Assembly: GCA_009760855.2 (NCBI GenBank)
Contig: WPIO01000131.1
Coordinates: 402,501-466,500 of the forward strand
Reading direction: 5' to 3'
Source of the DNA: Cristatella mucedo
Lineage: Eukaryota > Bryozoa > Phylactolaemata > Cristatellidae
DNA: 64,000 bases
In this document: piece by piece, positions 59,401 to 64,000 of the stretch
How positions within the stretch are numbered: the first letter of the stretch is position 1
Layout of the letters: each line of letters begins with the position of its first letter
Position numbers and translations under genes: made by a program
Notes under the pieces: generated by a model
Told to the model about the DNA's origin: nothing
Seen by the model: the letters and a program-made list of their open reading frames with translations, nothing else
Database searches by the model: none

Positions 59401-62229
59401 GATCGAGAATCGCTGAGGTATTAACATACTGAGAGCATACAAATAAGGACAGAGTGAAAGAAGCCTATTGATATTGAAATGATAAGATACATATAAATAT
59501 CAAACTGCTAAGAAAAGTCACTATAGCGGCTACATCAGCCGTGCTCGCTGTAGTGGACACAGCCACCAAGTGGAGCTAATCTGGTCGTCACTGATAAGGC
59601 TGGCTTCGTAAGGATGCCTCGACACTCCTGTGTCTCCAAGCATCGTGCTCATGACTACGGCCTCAGTCTTAGCCGAGCGTATGGTTTTCCCTCTTGACTC
59701 TATGGGTCAAAAGCTCGCGTCCGGAGGCATTCGAATCATTATTGACTGATGCGAGTGGTAGTGATATATATATGGCTCTTCTGCTAATATATCAGTGAGG
59801 CGGGTTAATTTTCTGACCATCATAGGTGGCGGCAATATGTCGCTGGGCGGCCTGCAAATTGACACGCAAGATCGAAAAAGTGATTTCCGCTCTTTTAATG
59901 CCGAGATTAAAGTCAAGAGCTGTTCAAAGCACATACTATTTTCTTCAATTACAGCGCGTTTGAAACGTCATGCTTTCGGAAACCTGAGTGCCTGCCACTT
60001 TTGCCTGCCGCCAGGTTAGGCTATACTTTCCTGGCCGATAAAGTCGTCACTGCAACTTCACTGACCTAAGTAACAACTATAATCGAACGTGCCTACAACT
60101 ATTTTGCCGTTTTGGTTAAATATCTTGGATGCGGCTGCTTTAGGCTGGCACGTGCATTATGAACCTTCAGCAGGCAGCCAAGCCATAGCAAGGGAGCGTT
60201 AAAATGCTCGTGTTAAGTATCGTTAGAAATATATCAAGCCGTCGACCTCACTCTTTCAAGCACAGCCTGTGAGTCGCTTTAACTTAGTTCGGCAGTCCTT
60301 GAGTAAACCAGTTGGCCAATCATATATTTTCCCTCTGGAATAGGTATTCAATGCACAGTAAGCCATAATATTGTGAGAATTAATTGTTGGAGGCGTCATT
60401 GCCCTAATTAGTTGGCAGATATCTTACTGCAGTAGTCCAAATTTCCAGTCTTCCTTAGGTGGGCTCATGCTTACAAGTATGTCTTCCATTCATACCCTGG
60501 GATACATAAGAAATGGTGGAGCATACGTCATTGCAGCGTTATCTCCTGGTAATTCCTCCAAATTCGTCGTTTTCTAATTTTCAATAGTGAGTGCCTCCAA
60601 CAGCAAGTTAGCGATGATTGCAAACATGTATTTCTTCCAAGGTACCAAGTCACGATTTTTTATTCGATTTCTTCATTGCATTTTGGTTCCTTTTTAAGCG
60701 TGAGCTTGAATTTCTCATACGTGGTGATTGTGCTATTCATGTTGCTGAAAAAGATGATGCTGGGTGCGCTAACTTCCGGAAATTAGCTGATCATTTTTTT
60801 TTATCTAGAAGCTCAATTGCCTAGCCTTTTGTAAACAAGGTCGCACACTTAATGATACATTCTCCCACAAATGTATGCAGTTAGGTTAAACCGCTAGATT
60901 AAGCACAACTGATCGCTTGCGGATTTTATTTAGTCTGCCATGTATGCCCCATCATTACCAAAAATCACCCGCAAATAAGAAATCCCAGAGATTTCTTATT
61001 GATGATGTCGAACCTAAATAATTTACTCACTATTACTTCTAAATTATCCGTTCATAGTGGGTGCAAAGCTCTGTCGCTAGTCTGGCCTGTCGCGAAAATC
61101 ACATTTGCCATGCTGAACACTTTCTTATTGACCACCACTGGCTCCTCCATCATGTACCGAATTAAGGGTACTGTTACTCAATTTATGTTCTCTTGCTCAG
61201 GCGTGCCTCTCTGAACCCCCCACCCGCCAGGCTTGGTATCCTAGCAACCAATCCTCGTACTCAATTTTCTACTCTTCAAAGCAAGACAGCGTCTTCCTGA
61301 CCATGATTGCACGTGCTTTGATTCCAAGGCCTAGACCTTAGTCACGCAGGACGTAATACAATTGATTATGTAAAATCAAAACGGACTTTCCAAAATTAAG
61401 CTACAAGCACACCTGTTTCTTACAGCCATTTCTTGCGAATCGTAGATTGTTCTTTGATGTTACTTGTGTTTAATGATAATTTGACTGGCACTTTGCCTGC
61501 AGCAATTTGAACGGCCACTAGAAACAACCTTTTGGGTCAAAGCAGTGTTTTGACGCAGCACGAAATGTTAAAATATTATTGTTATTATTTTTAAGTAGAG
61601 TCATGGATAAAAATATTCATCAGAATCAATCAAATTGTGTCTGCTTGCACGGCCGAGTCTTTTTTTTATATAGAATACCGTCAGTACAATTGCAAGATTC
61701 CGGTTTGTATGTCTGCTCAGCTACAAACGACTATGGATCCTCAGTCGGTTCTGTAAGAATTGATGTGCTCGTCGGAGGTAATTGGACTTAATAATGGCCG
61801 TGGCTCTTAATATGGCCCTGGTTCTGATATGGCCCACTTAATTGCCCTGGTTATTTTGCTGTATTATCGTAACTTGCACAAATACACGGCTAATCTAAAT
61901 ACTTTTTATTTAAGTACCCGTGGCCGAATCAATCATTTCTCATGGGCTCATGGAGATTCTTCGAGGATTTTCCTAGGCCCCAGCTTGTACCGACCTGTAT
62001 AGTTTACAGCGTCCAGTTCTGACTCACCTGCACTCATTCAAGGTAACGTCAAACCAACTTTTGTGACTGTGAAAAGCGTCAACAGCGAAGACATCGACCT
62101 CGGTGATACCTTCACTTTCCTCTGCGAGGCCAACGGCAGTCCAGCTCCAAGCTTCGCGTGGCGGAAAATCAAAGGAAACAAAGTGGTTCCATTGCCAGGC
62201 AAGAGCATCATCAATGGCGATAAACTCAC
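27568..62229 (+). CDS. Ig-superfamily gene with tandem three-Ig cassettes (3' end outside window)
   Basis: Signal-peptide exon 27568-27631, then exons A-F three times: A 33248-33425, B 36608-36711, C 37074-37266, D 40559-40662, E 43757-43967, F 44848-44951; A 47942-48119, B 52567-52670, C 52940-53132, D 54531-54634, E 55788-55998, F 56765-56868; A 59015-59192, B 61674-61777, C 62043-62229. Every cassette exon keeps its length across copies (178, 104, 193, 104, 211, 104), except C of copy 3, which is two codons shorter. Every junction keeps its phase. The predicted product is secreted or membrane-bound: signal peptide plus at least eight Ig domains (the eighth half-encoded here), of the general I-set/NCAM-like kind in which an intron splits the domain. 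No membrane segment, kinase or other domain is visible. Alternatives are a titin/hemicentin-like repeat protein, mutually exclusive cassettes, or separate genes sharing one promoter. The stop codon in exon C of copy 1 would truncate a full-length read-through. The joining of exons is inferred, not observed. Confidence 0.75.
28129..28357 (+). other. GC3-rich open segment in intron 1, uncertain
   Basis: After an acceptor-like CACTTGCTTAG (ends 28128) an open segment reads [20 protein letters not shown] and [12 protein letters not shown] up to TAG. Its third positions are strongly G/C, unlike the AT-rich surroundings, and it is in phase with the signal exon donor. No phase 1 donor is evident to lead on to exon A, so it may be an alternative terminal exon or non-coding. 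An inverted repeat CCGCGTTCGGC/GCCGAACGCGG lies at about 28259-28290. Confidence 0.25.
28358..30290. other. Intron 1 of the Ig gene, AT-rich, no feature
   Basis: No exon, transposon or repeat is recognised in this stretch; the short frames carry no motif. Confidence 0.4.
30292..30362 (-). mobile_element. LINE-A 3'-end scrap
   Basis: AATAATAATATATTTGTACAG, then AACTCAATCAGTTTCTAGGC: the complement of the LINE-A terminus, about 70 bases only. Confidence 0.7.
30480..30790 (-). mobile_element. LINE-B 3'-end fragment
   Basis: TGTAACTCCACAAAGCCACA, GGGTGTTACGCAGGAGAG, GCGGCTTTCGGTTCGC and CTCAGGACCGCTGAAAAGGA follow LINE-B exactly in order on the minus strand up to AAGCTTCTGTTAGC. It lies inside sequence that otherwise resembles the region downstream of exon F. 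Confidence 0.88.
30930..33240 (+). repeat. Intron block homologous to the F-to-A intervals of later copies
   Basis: Stretches such as GACCGCTCTTAAAGAGGT (30951), CGAACTCTGGGCTCGAAGAC (31136), GTGCAGGAAGCGTTTCGCTG (32045) and CCCACAAATGAATCCTTGCA (33012) recur in the same order at 45480, 45667, 46374 (exon F to A, copy 1 to 2), with the last near 58766 before copy 3. The duplicated genomic unit therefore starts upstream of exon A, near 30.4 kb. Confidence 0.7.
31654..31830 (+). mobile_element. tRNA-derived SINE, family S1
   Basis: GCCGTGATGGTTCACTAGG, B box GGTCGTGGGTTCGAATCC, then AGCCGTAAGGGCTCTCCTGTC and a T-rich end. It is absent at the matching place after exon F of copy 1, so it inserted after the cassette duplication. 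Confidence 0.88.
33248..33425 (+). CDS. Exon A, cassette 1: first half of Ig domain 1
   Basis: Acceptor CTCGTTGCAG, phase 1; donor CTCAC/GTAAGT, phase 2. It encodes the linker PKVTVNG, B-strand Cys ([11 protein letters not shown]) and C-strand Trp ([12 protein letters not shown]), the usual spacing of an Ig core. It differs from exon A of copy 2 at about 8 of 58 residues and of copy 3 at about 7, while the introns around it have diverged far more, which suggests selection on the protein. Confidence 0.85.
33700..33870 (+). mobile_element. Decayed SINE with a 17-G run
   Basis: GGTTAAGGTGCTCCC, GGTTAAAGGTCGAGTCC (B-box-like) and GCGTGAAGGCTCTTCTATGG correspond to a worn S1-type SINE. Counterparts at 50745-50905 and 59600-59815 place the insertion before the cassette duplication. 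G17 (33715-33731) is unique to this copy and may be an assembly-prone homopolymer. Confidence 0.6.
34565..35095 (+). mobile_element. LINE endonuclease-domain relic (shared by all three cassettes)
   Basis: A 176-codon frame carries [11 protein letters not shown] and [11 protein letters not shown] followed by [10 protein letters not shown], which matches the GDFN, LD.. and SDH boxes of a CR1/Jockey-type AP endonuclease. Decayed counterparts at about 51700-52130 and 60620-61000 occupy the same place between exons A and B, so it is an old insertion and not a host exon. Confidence 0.65.
35368..36217 (+). mobile_element. LINE-B 3' copy, insertion specific to cassette 1
   Basis: RT C-terminal pieces in broken frames ([29 protein letters not shown]) and the terminal GTAACACCCAACTAGTC ... 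GGAGTTACAGACGGAGG. The flanking sequence (ACTTTTCCATTCTAATAGAC and GCCTGGCGTCTCCTTGACCA) is contiguous at 61255-61310 in cassette 3, confirming an insertion. Confidence 0.82.
36608..36711 (+). CDS. Exon B, cassette 1: second half of Ig domain 1
   Basis: Acceptor TTCTTTTATAG, phase 2; donor GGAG/GTAATG, phase 1. It encodes [20 protein letters not shown], the Ig 'DxGxYxC' F-strand motif, then the G strand ending in QVGG. A+B together are 282 nt (94 codons), a symmetric 1-1 module. Only 2 of 34 residues differ from copy 2. Confidence 0.88.
36830..36922 (-). mobile_element. LINE-A 3'-end scrap between exons B and C
   Basis: ACAATAATAATAACAATGCACTTGATAAA, then CATTCTCTCTCTAGGCGC: complement of the LINE-A terminus. 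It is absent at the equivalent place in cassettes 2 (52790) and 3 (61935), so it is a late insertion. Confidence 0.85.
37074..37266 (+). pseudogene. Exon C, cassette 1: first half of Ig domain 2, with a stop
   Basis: Acceptor CTCGTTCAAG, phase 1; donor CTCAC/GTAAGT, phase 2. It encodes [25 protein letters not shown] (B-strand Cys) and then SLT-stop-RKIKG: the codon for the invariant C-strand Trp is TAG at 37196-37198, whereas copies 2 and 3 have TGG. One transition or a base-call error would explain it. Skipping C+D (297 nt) would keep the frame, so the rest of the gene could still be translated. Confidence 0.85.
37555..37640. repeat. CT/TA microsatellite after exon C
   Basis: (TCTA)n, (CT)n and (TA)n in series. 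A (TA)n at 62493-62522 lies at the same place in cassette 3 (flank TTTGTGATA), so the microsatellite seed predates duplication. Confidence 0.92.
37922..38663 (+). mobile_element. LINE-A 3' copy
   Basis: From the RT thumb (GATAGGGATACCGCGTTTAAG) through [12 protein letters not shown]-like and AWDSLPTCV segments to GGGCGCTTAATCAAGTGCAT and (TTA)n. It is tail-to-tail with the next element. Confidence 0.9.
38664..38895 (-). mobile_element. LINE-A 3'-end copy, inverted
   Basis: (TAA)n, ATTTGATACAACGTCCTCAG and CAATCTCTTTCTAGGCGCTT, then 3' UTR (GGTTAGTGGAAGCATGCACA) up to GAGTCACAGG. Its tail meets the tail of the preceding copy. Confidence 0.9.
38990..39470 (+). repeat. Intron block after exon C conserved among cassettes
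   Basis: TCGATCGCCCTACG, GTTGTGGTTCGTCATGG, GGGGATCTCCTATAGGCATC and CTGAACGTGACAGTTAACTG reappear at 63657-63890 (cassette 3) and weakly at 53375-53600 (cassette 2). The long frame here (39054-39455) is not kept in the other copies, so I do not call an exon. Confidence 0.6.
39600..39960 (-). mobile_element. LINE-B 3'-region relic
   Basis: TTAACCTCACGCAACG, GTGCGAAGCAAAGCTGAGTC and ACGGTCGTTAAACGGAG follow LINE-B order. The minus frame 39695-39880 gives [11 protein letters not shown], as in the full copy. Related relics at 53645-53880 and 63900-64000 sit at the same position of the other cassettes. Confidence 0.75.
40559..40662 (+). CDS. Exon D, cassette 1: second half of Ig domain 2
   Basis: Acceptor TTTCTTCTGCAG, phase 2. 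It encodes [20 protein letters not shown] (F-strand DxGxYxC) and a Gly/Ser-rich turn. The exon must end at 40662 to give the usual 104 nt and phase 1, which makes the donor GAAG/GCAAGG: a GC-AG intron. Copy 2 has the same GC donor. Confidence 0.82.
41054..41236 (+). mobile_element. tRNA-derived SINE, family S1
   Basis: GGTGAGCCTTTATGGCGCAC, TAAGGCGGTTGCTTTTCAAG, a degraded B box (GGGATCGATTCC) and GCCGTAAAGGCTGTTCTGTC, with a T-rich end. It is absent from cassette 2. Confidence 0.85.
41575..43470 (-). mobile_element. LINE-A copy, 1.9 kb, decayed
   Basis: Minus strand: the 3' end AATATGCACTTGATAAAGCG is at about 41598. Frames at 42691-42945 and 43074-43262 keep [30 protein letters not shown] and [15 protein letters not shown]. 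The thumb region lies in broken frames at 42000-42600. It inserted in the D-E intron of cassette 1 and accounts for most of that intron's extra length. Confidence 0.88.
43757..43967 (+). CDS. Exon E, cassette 1: first half of Ig domain 3 (no B-strand Cys)
   Basis: Acceptor CGCCTGCAG, with the branch-point-like TGCTAAC about 20 bases upstream; phase 1 with Gly across the junction. Donor CCCAA/GTGAGT, phase 2. It encodes [14 protein letters not shown], then [11 protein letters not shown] and [12 protein letters not shown]. The Trp is present, but the position of the B-strand Cys is Gly and the exon has no Cys. The open frame extends upstream (from about 43657), but only this acceptor keeps the phase. 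Confidence 0.78.
44553..44819 (+). repeat. Near-identical direct repeat, left copy (before exon F)
   Basis: It starts TCGTGTTTCCCAGACAGGCT and matches 45250-45510 almost base for base, offset 697. It is far closer than the older cassette-level duplications, so it is a recent local duplication or conversion. Exon F lies between the two copies. Confidence 0.88.
44848..44951 (+). CDS. Exon F, cassette 1: second half of Ig domain 3
   Basis: Acceptor ATTTTTTTGCAG, phase 2 (AA+C gives Asn); donor CTAG/GTAAGA, phase 1. It encodes [20 protein letters not shown] and a hydrophobic G strand ending ISVIVLG. The F-strand Cys is kept although its partner in exon E is missing. E+F total 315 nt, a symmetric module. 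Confidence 0.85.
45250..45510 (+). repeat. Near-identical direct repeat, right copy (after exon F)
   Basis: Counterpart of 44553-44819. Its continuation (TCTAGCAGCAGTTCCG, AAGGTAGGAATTCGCC) matches intron 1 near 31030, so the right copy sits in the ancestral context and the left copy is the likely newcomer. Confidence 0.85.
45511..47399. other. Intron between cassettes 1 and 2
   Basis: No exon is seen. Much of it (45511-47230) is homologous to intron 1 at 31000-32900, for example TCAATGTTTACTTTAAGC-type AT-rich stretches, but without the SINE found there. Confidence 0.5.
47400..47850 (-). mobile_element. Diverged LINE-A-like 3' region
   Basis: GAACGAAATCATTTTCTAGGC, TGATTGCATGTACAGTG and the minus frame 47497-47829 ([20 protein letters not shown]) resemble the LINE-A C-terminus ([15 protein letters not shown]), but the divergence is large, so it is a sister family or an old copy. 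Confidence 0.65.
47942..48119 (+). CDS. Exon A, cassette 2: first half of Ig domain 4
   Basis: Acceptor ACTCGCTGTAG, phase 1; donor CTCAC/GTAAGT, phase 2. [23 protein letters not shown] and [10 protein letters not shown] repeat exon A of copy 1. Joined to exon F of copy 1 by G+CT (Ala), which links the cassettes in one continuous frame. Confidence 0.87.
48366..48535 (-). mobile_element. LINE-A 3' end, left part of an interrupted copy
   Basis: GTAATAATACGTTTGATATAG and CTCAATCTCTTTCCAGGCAC, then 3' UTR to GGGTCAGCATGCAAGTA. The following UTR (GTATGGTTAGTGGCAGC) resumes at 50427, so one minus-strand copy was split by the next element. Confidence 0.88.
48536..50426 (+). mobile_element. LINE-A copy nested in an opposite LINE-A, longest 5' extent
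   Basis: Flanked by AAGTA (48531-48535 and 50427-50431), a 5-bp target-site duplication. The frame 48775-49371 covers [76 protein letters not shown] (motif A as NLSTAFNT) and a broken GS..G box. Later parts are in several frames ([20 protein letters not shown]). The 3' end is at 50426. Inactive, but the best guide to the upstream RT of this family. Confidence 0.92.
50427..50735 (-). mobile_element. LINE-A, right part of the interrupted copy
   Basis: Continues the minus-strand element of 48366-48535: GTTAGTGGCAGCATGCATAA, AATCACAGGGACCCACTAAA, then the complement of the AWNSL region up to GGTTGGAGCTAAAGAA. Confidence 0.88.
50745..50905 (+). mobile_element. Decayed SINE, cassette 2 counterpart of 33700-33870
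   Basis: TCAGGGTTAGATGCTCCCTC, AGTGTTTCATTCCTTAAAAACC and GTGAAGGCTTTTCTGCCGATA follow the copy 1 relic. It lacks the G run. Confidence 0.55.
51366..51536 (-). mobile_element. tRNA-derived SINE, family S1, inverted
   Basis: Complement of the family: AGCGACAGAAGAGTCTTTATGG, GCAGTGGCGATAAAGGATCG, B-box complement GGAATCAAATACACGG and CCACCACGGCTCACC. It is present only in cassette 2. Confidence 0.88.
51700..52130 (+). mobile_element. LINE endonuclease relic, cassette 2
   Basis: GTACCAAGTCCTTATTTTATATCAG, TCGTCATTCCACTTTGG and GGTCGCACTCTTGATAATACG align with 34730-34930; the reading frame is lost. Confidence 0.6.
52567..52670 (+). CDS. Exon B, cassette 2: second half of Ig domain 4
   Basis: Acceptor TTTATAG, phase 2; donor GGAG/GTAATG, phase 1. 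[20 protein letters not shown] and SIDVQVGG differ at 2 of 34 residues from copy 1. The exon to intron boundaries are identical, as is the start of the next intron. Confidence 0.88.
52940..53132 (+). CDS. Exon C, cassette 2: first half of Ig domain 5
   Basis: Acceptor CTCGTTCAAG, phase 1; donor ATCAC/GTAAGT, phase 2. It is intact here: [19 protein letters not shown] has both the B-strand Cys and the C-strand Trp that is a stop in copy 1. 193 nt as in copy 1. The B-C intron is very short (269 bp). Confidence 0.88.
53645..53880 (-). mobile_element. LINE-B 3'-end relic, cassette 2
   Basis: AGCTCTACTAAGTGTC, AAGCCTAATAAGCTTTCG, TTAAGCTCACGCAACG and AACTCAGTACGGTTGG follow LINE-B order; counterpart of 39600-39960. 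Confidence 0.7.
54194..54345 (+). mobile_element. tRNA-derived SINE, family S2
   Basis: GAGCTGGTTTGGTCTAGCGG (A box), GTCGTGGGCTCGAGCCCC (B box) and the LINE-A-like tail AGAGATGAAGTTCTCTTGGG GCGCTATATAAATG. It inserted in the C-D intron of cassette 2. Confidence 0.88.
54531..54634 (+). CDS. Exon D, cassette 2: second half of Ig domain 5
   Basis: Acceptor CTCTTTCGTAG, phase 2. [20 protein letters not shown] with the F-strand Cys. Donor GCAG/GCAAGA, again GC rather than GT, giving 104 nt and phase 1. Conservation of the GC donor over two diverged copies argues that it is real. Confidence 0.85.
55788..55998 (+). CDS. Exon E, cassette 2: first half of Ig domain 6 (no B-strand Cys)
   Basis: Acceptor GCGCCTACAG with TGCTGAC about 20 bases upstream, phase 1; donor CTCAA/GTGAGT, phase 2. 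[26 protein letters not shown] and [12 protein letters not shown] repeat copy 1, including Gly in place of the B-strand Cys. 211 nt as in copy 1. Confidence 0.82.
56076..56215 (-). mobile_element. tRNA-derived SINE, family S2, inverted
   Basis: Complement of the family: TTGTATAGCACCATAAAAGAAC, GGCTCGAGCCCACGATCTC and CCTTAACCACTAGGCC. It inserted just after exon E of cassette 2. Confidence 0.85.
56765..56868 (+). CDS. Exon F, cassette 2: second half of Ig domain 6
   Basis: Acceptor GTATTTTGCAG, phase 2; donor CTCG/GTAAGA, phase 1. [20 protein letters not shown] and QISIIVLG are close to copy 1 (about five changes). G+CT links it to exon A of copy 3. Confidence 0.86.
56869..59014. other. Intron between cassettes 2 and 3
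   Basis: No exon or transposon is recognised. Stretches near 58690-58900 (CCCACAAATGAATCCTTCCA) repeat intron 1 at 33000-33130. Earlier parts are AT-rich and diverged. Confidence 0.5.
59015..59192 (+). CDS. Exon A, cassette 3: first half of Ig domain 7
   Basis: Acceptor TTTGTTGCAG, phase 1. [23 protein letters not shown] and [10 protein letters not shown]. The donor site is CTCAC/GCAAGT, a GC donor where copies 1 and 2 have GT. The open frame continues past it to 59289, so read-through would add a basic tail if the site is weak. Confidence 0.83.
59343..59392. repeat. (GA)n microsatellite
   Basis: About 25 uninterrupted GA units in the A-B intron of cassette 3, absent in the other copies. 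Confidence 0.97.
59600..59815 (+). mobile_element. Decayed SINE, cassette 3 counterpart of 33700-33870
   Basis: TTCCCTCTTGACTCTATGGGTCAAAAG and TATATATGGCTCTTCTGC correspond to the relics in copies 1 and 2. It is strongly eroded. Confidence 0.45.
60620..61000 (+). mobile_element. LINE endonuclease relic, cassette 3
   Basis: AAGGTACCAAGTCACG, CAAGGTCGCACACTTAATGATACATTC and AGCACAACTGATCGCTTGCGG align with 34730-35000; frames are broken. Confidence 0.6.
61674..61777 (+). CDS. Exon B, cassette 3: second half of Ig domain 7
   Basis: Acceptor TTTTTTTATATAG, phase 2; donor GGAG/GTAATT, phase 1. [20 protein letters not shown] and RIDVLVGG, 104 nt. It is the most diverged of the three B exons, yet all core residues are kept. 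Confidence 0.87.
62043..62229 (+). CDS. Exon C, cassette 3: first half of Ig domain 8
   Basis: Acceptor CTCATTCAAG, phase 1; donor CTCAC/GTAAGT, phase 2. [16 protein letters not shown] and [11 protein letters not shown] keep Cys and Trp. 187 nt, two codons shorter than the other C exons in the [12 protein letters not shown] segment. Its partner exon D lies beyond the window. Confidence 0.87.
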
Positions 62230-62489
62230 GTAAGTAAAACGGTTGCTGCACGTAATAGGAGATAGAGGTAAGGAGGATGGAAGGAGGAGGGAAAGAAAAA
62301 GTATCGTCAGACACAGAACAGAATTTAGAGGGAATGAAATGTCGACGGATTCAAACTACGAGACACTGACTCTGTCGTACAAAAAGATAATATACTGGGT
62401 TCCAATCTCACCTACTTTTTCATATGAGTATGCCGGTCATTGAGTATGTAGATTTAATTTGATGACATCACGCTTACCCTGTGTTCTTT

Positions 62490-62492
<3 letters not shown>

Positions 62493-62522
<30 letters not shown>
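62493..62522. repeat. (TA)n microsatellite after exon C
   Basis: About 15 TA units at the same place as the CT/TA run after exon C of cassette 1. Confidence 0.95.
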
Positions 62523-62524
<2 letters not shown>

Positions 62525-62829
62525 TTTGTATATGCAGTAGTAGCACTGTGAGGACAAAGCCACTATACGTAAGAGAAATATCAGGGTGGTGTGAGATAAT
62601 TTACTAATTTGCACGAATAAAGGCAAAATGTACCTACGTAGCTGATATTTAAATTAGAATTGTGCTTTTACTACACGAACTAATGAAGAGTAGGTTTTTG
62701 ATAAGATAGTTATTATGTACGAAAAAATGCATGCATGAAAAATGGAAACTGTCTCCCACTAGAACAATGGTAATGCATTAATTTTAAACGCTCAACAAGA
62801 AGCAATCTTGACAATGAAAGGCATTTGTT

Positions 62830-63705
<876 letters not shown>

Positions 63706-63899
63706 TAAATTGTAGTGGTTCGCCATGGGTGGTCAGTTACATGCATAGCTAAATTGCGGGTCTCCTATTGGAATCCCGCCGGAATCCCGCCCACAGCAAC
63801 TGCAAAAGCAACTTTGAGCGTGACGGCACTTGGCACTGTCTAGAATCTGAATGTGACAGTTAACTGACTTTTTCTCTCACGTGATAATGATATGTATGT

Positions 63900-64000
63900 A
63901 ACGTCTCTCCGTCCGTACCTCCAAAAAGTGACAGAAACCTAGTTGGTGTCGCCTAGGAGAAAATGTCTAGTTCACTCACAGCCTAATCGGCTTTCCGCAT
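63900..64000 (-). mobile_element. LINE-B 3'-end relic, cassette 3, cut by the window end
   Basis: CGTCTCTCCGTCCGTACCTCC, GTGACAGAAACCTAGTTGG and CACAGCCTAATCGGCTTTCCGC are the complement of the LINE-B terminus. Confidence 0.8.

Overview
This is eukaryotic, animal-type genomic DNA, not a bacterial or viral window. The sequence shows long introns with consensus splice sites, immunoglobulin (Ig) exons, degenerate LINE retrotransposons of CR1/L2/Jockey type with TTATTATT tails, tRNA-derived SINEs and long microsatellites. A non-vertebrate metazoan is the best guess; species or phylum cannot be read from the sequence. Protein-coding sequence is only a few percent of the window and most long open frames are transposon relics.

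Bases 1-19.5 kb are transposon-rich. Two LINE families recur: LINE-A, whose 3' end reads (on its own strand) GCGCCTAGAAAGAGATTGAG ... (TTA)n, and LINE-B, whose 3' end contains GTAACACCCACATAGTC and GGAGTTACAGACGGAG. Between them lies one small host gene on the + strand (4193-5124, three exons, 124 aa, product not recognised) with a CAG-rich glutamine exon, a CTG-rich intron, a near-perfect 22-bp hairpin upstream and a GC-rich hairpin downstream. Weaker coding candidates sit at 8640-8838 (cysteine-rich, followed by AATAAA) and 16777-17001. From 19.7 to 27.3 kb a complex block is present three times in direct order, interrupted by LINE-A and SINE insertions.

From 27.57 kb to the right edge runs the main object: one Ig-superfamily gene on the + strand, incomplete at its 3' end. 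A signal-peptide exon (27568-27631, phase 1 donor) is followed by three tandem copies of a six-exon cassette, A-B-C-D-E-F, of 894 coding nt (298 codons). Each Ig domain is split over two exons (A+B, C+D, E+F). All 15 Ig exons keep the same pattern: phase 1 introns between domains and a phase 2 intron inside each domain. Copy 1 spans 33.25-44.95 kb, copy 2 spans 47.94-56.87 kb, and copy 3 begins at 59.01 kb and is cut after exon C by the window end. Introns are recognisably homologous between copies, so whole genomic segments of about 11-15 kb were duplicated, and later transposon insertions account for much of the length difference.

Peculiarities are: a stop codon exactly at the conserved Trp of exon C in copy 1; loss of the B-strand Cys in the third Ig domain of both complete copies; and GC instead of GT donors at exon D (copies 1 and 2) and exon A (copy 3). 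Every domain pair is a symmetric 1-1 module, so domains or cassettes could be skipped or added without frame change. That arrangement suits a long repetitive adhesion or recognition receptor, or an alternatively spliced repertoire. The function, the number of further cassettes and any membrane anchor lie outside the window.
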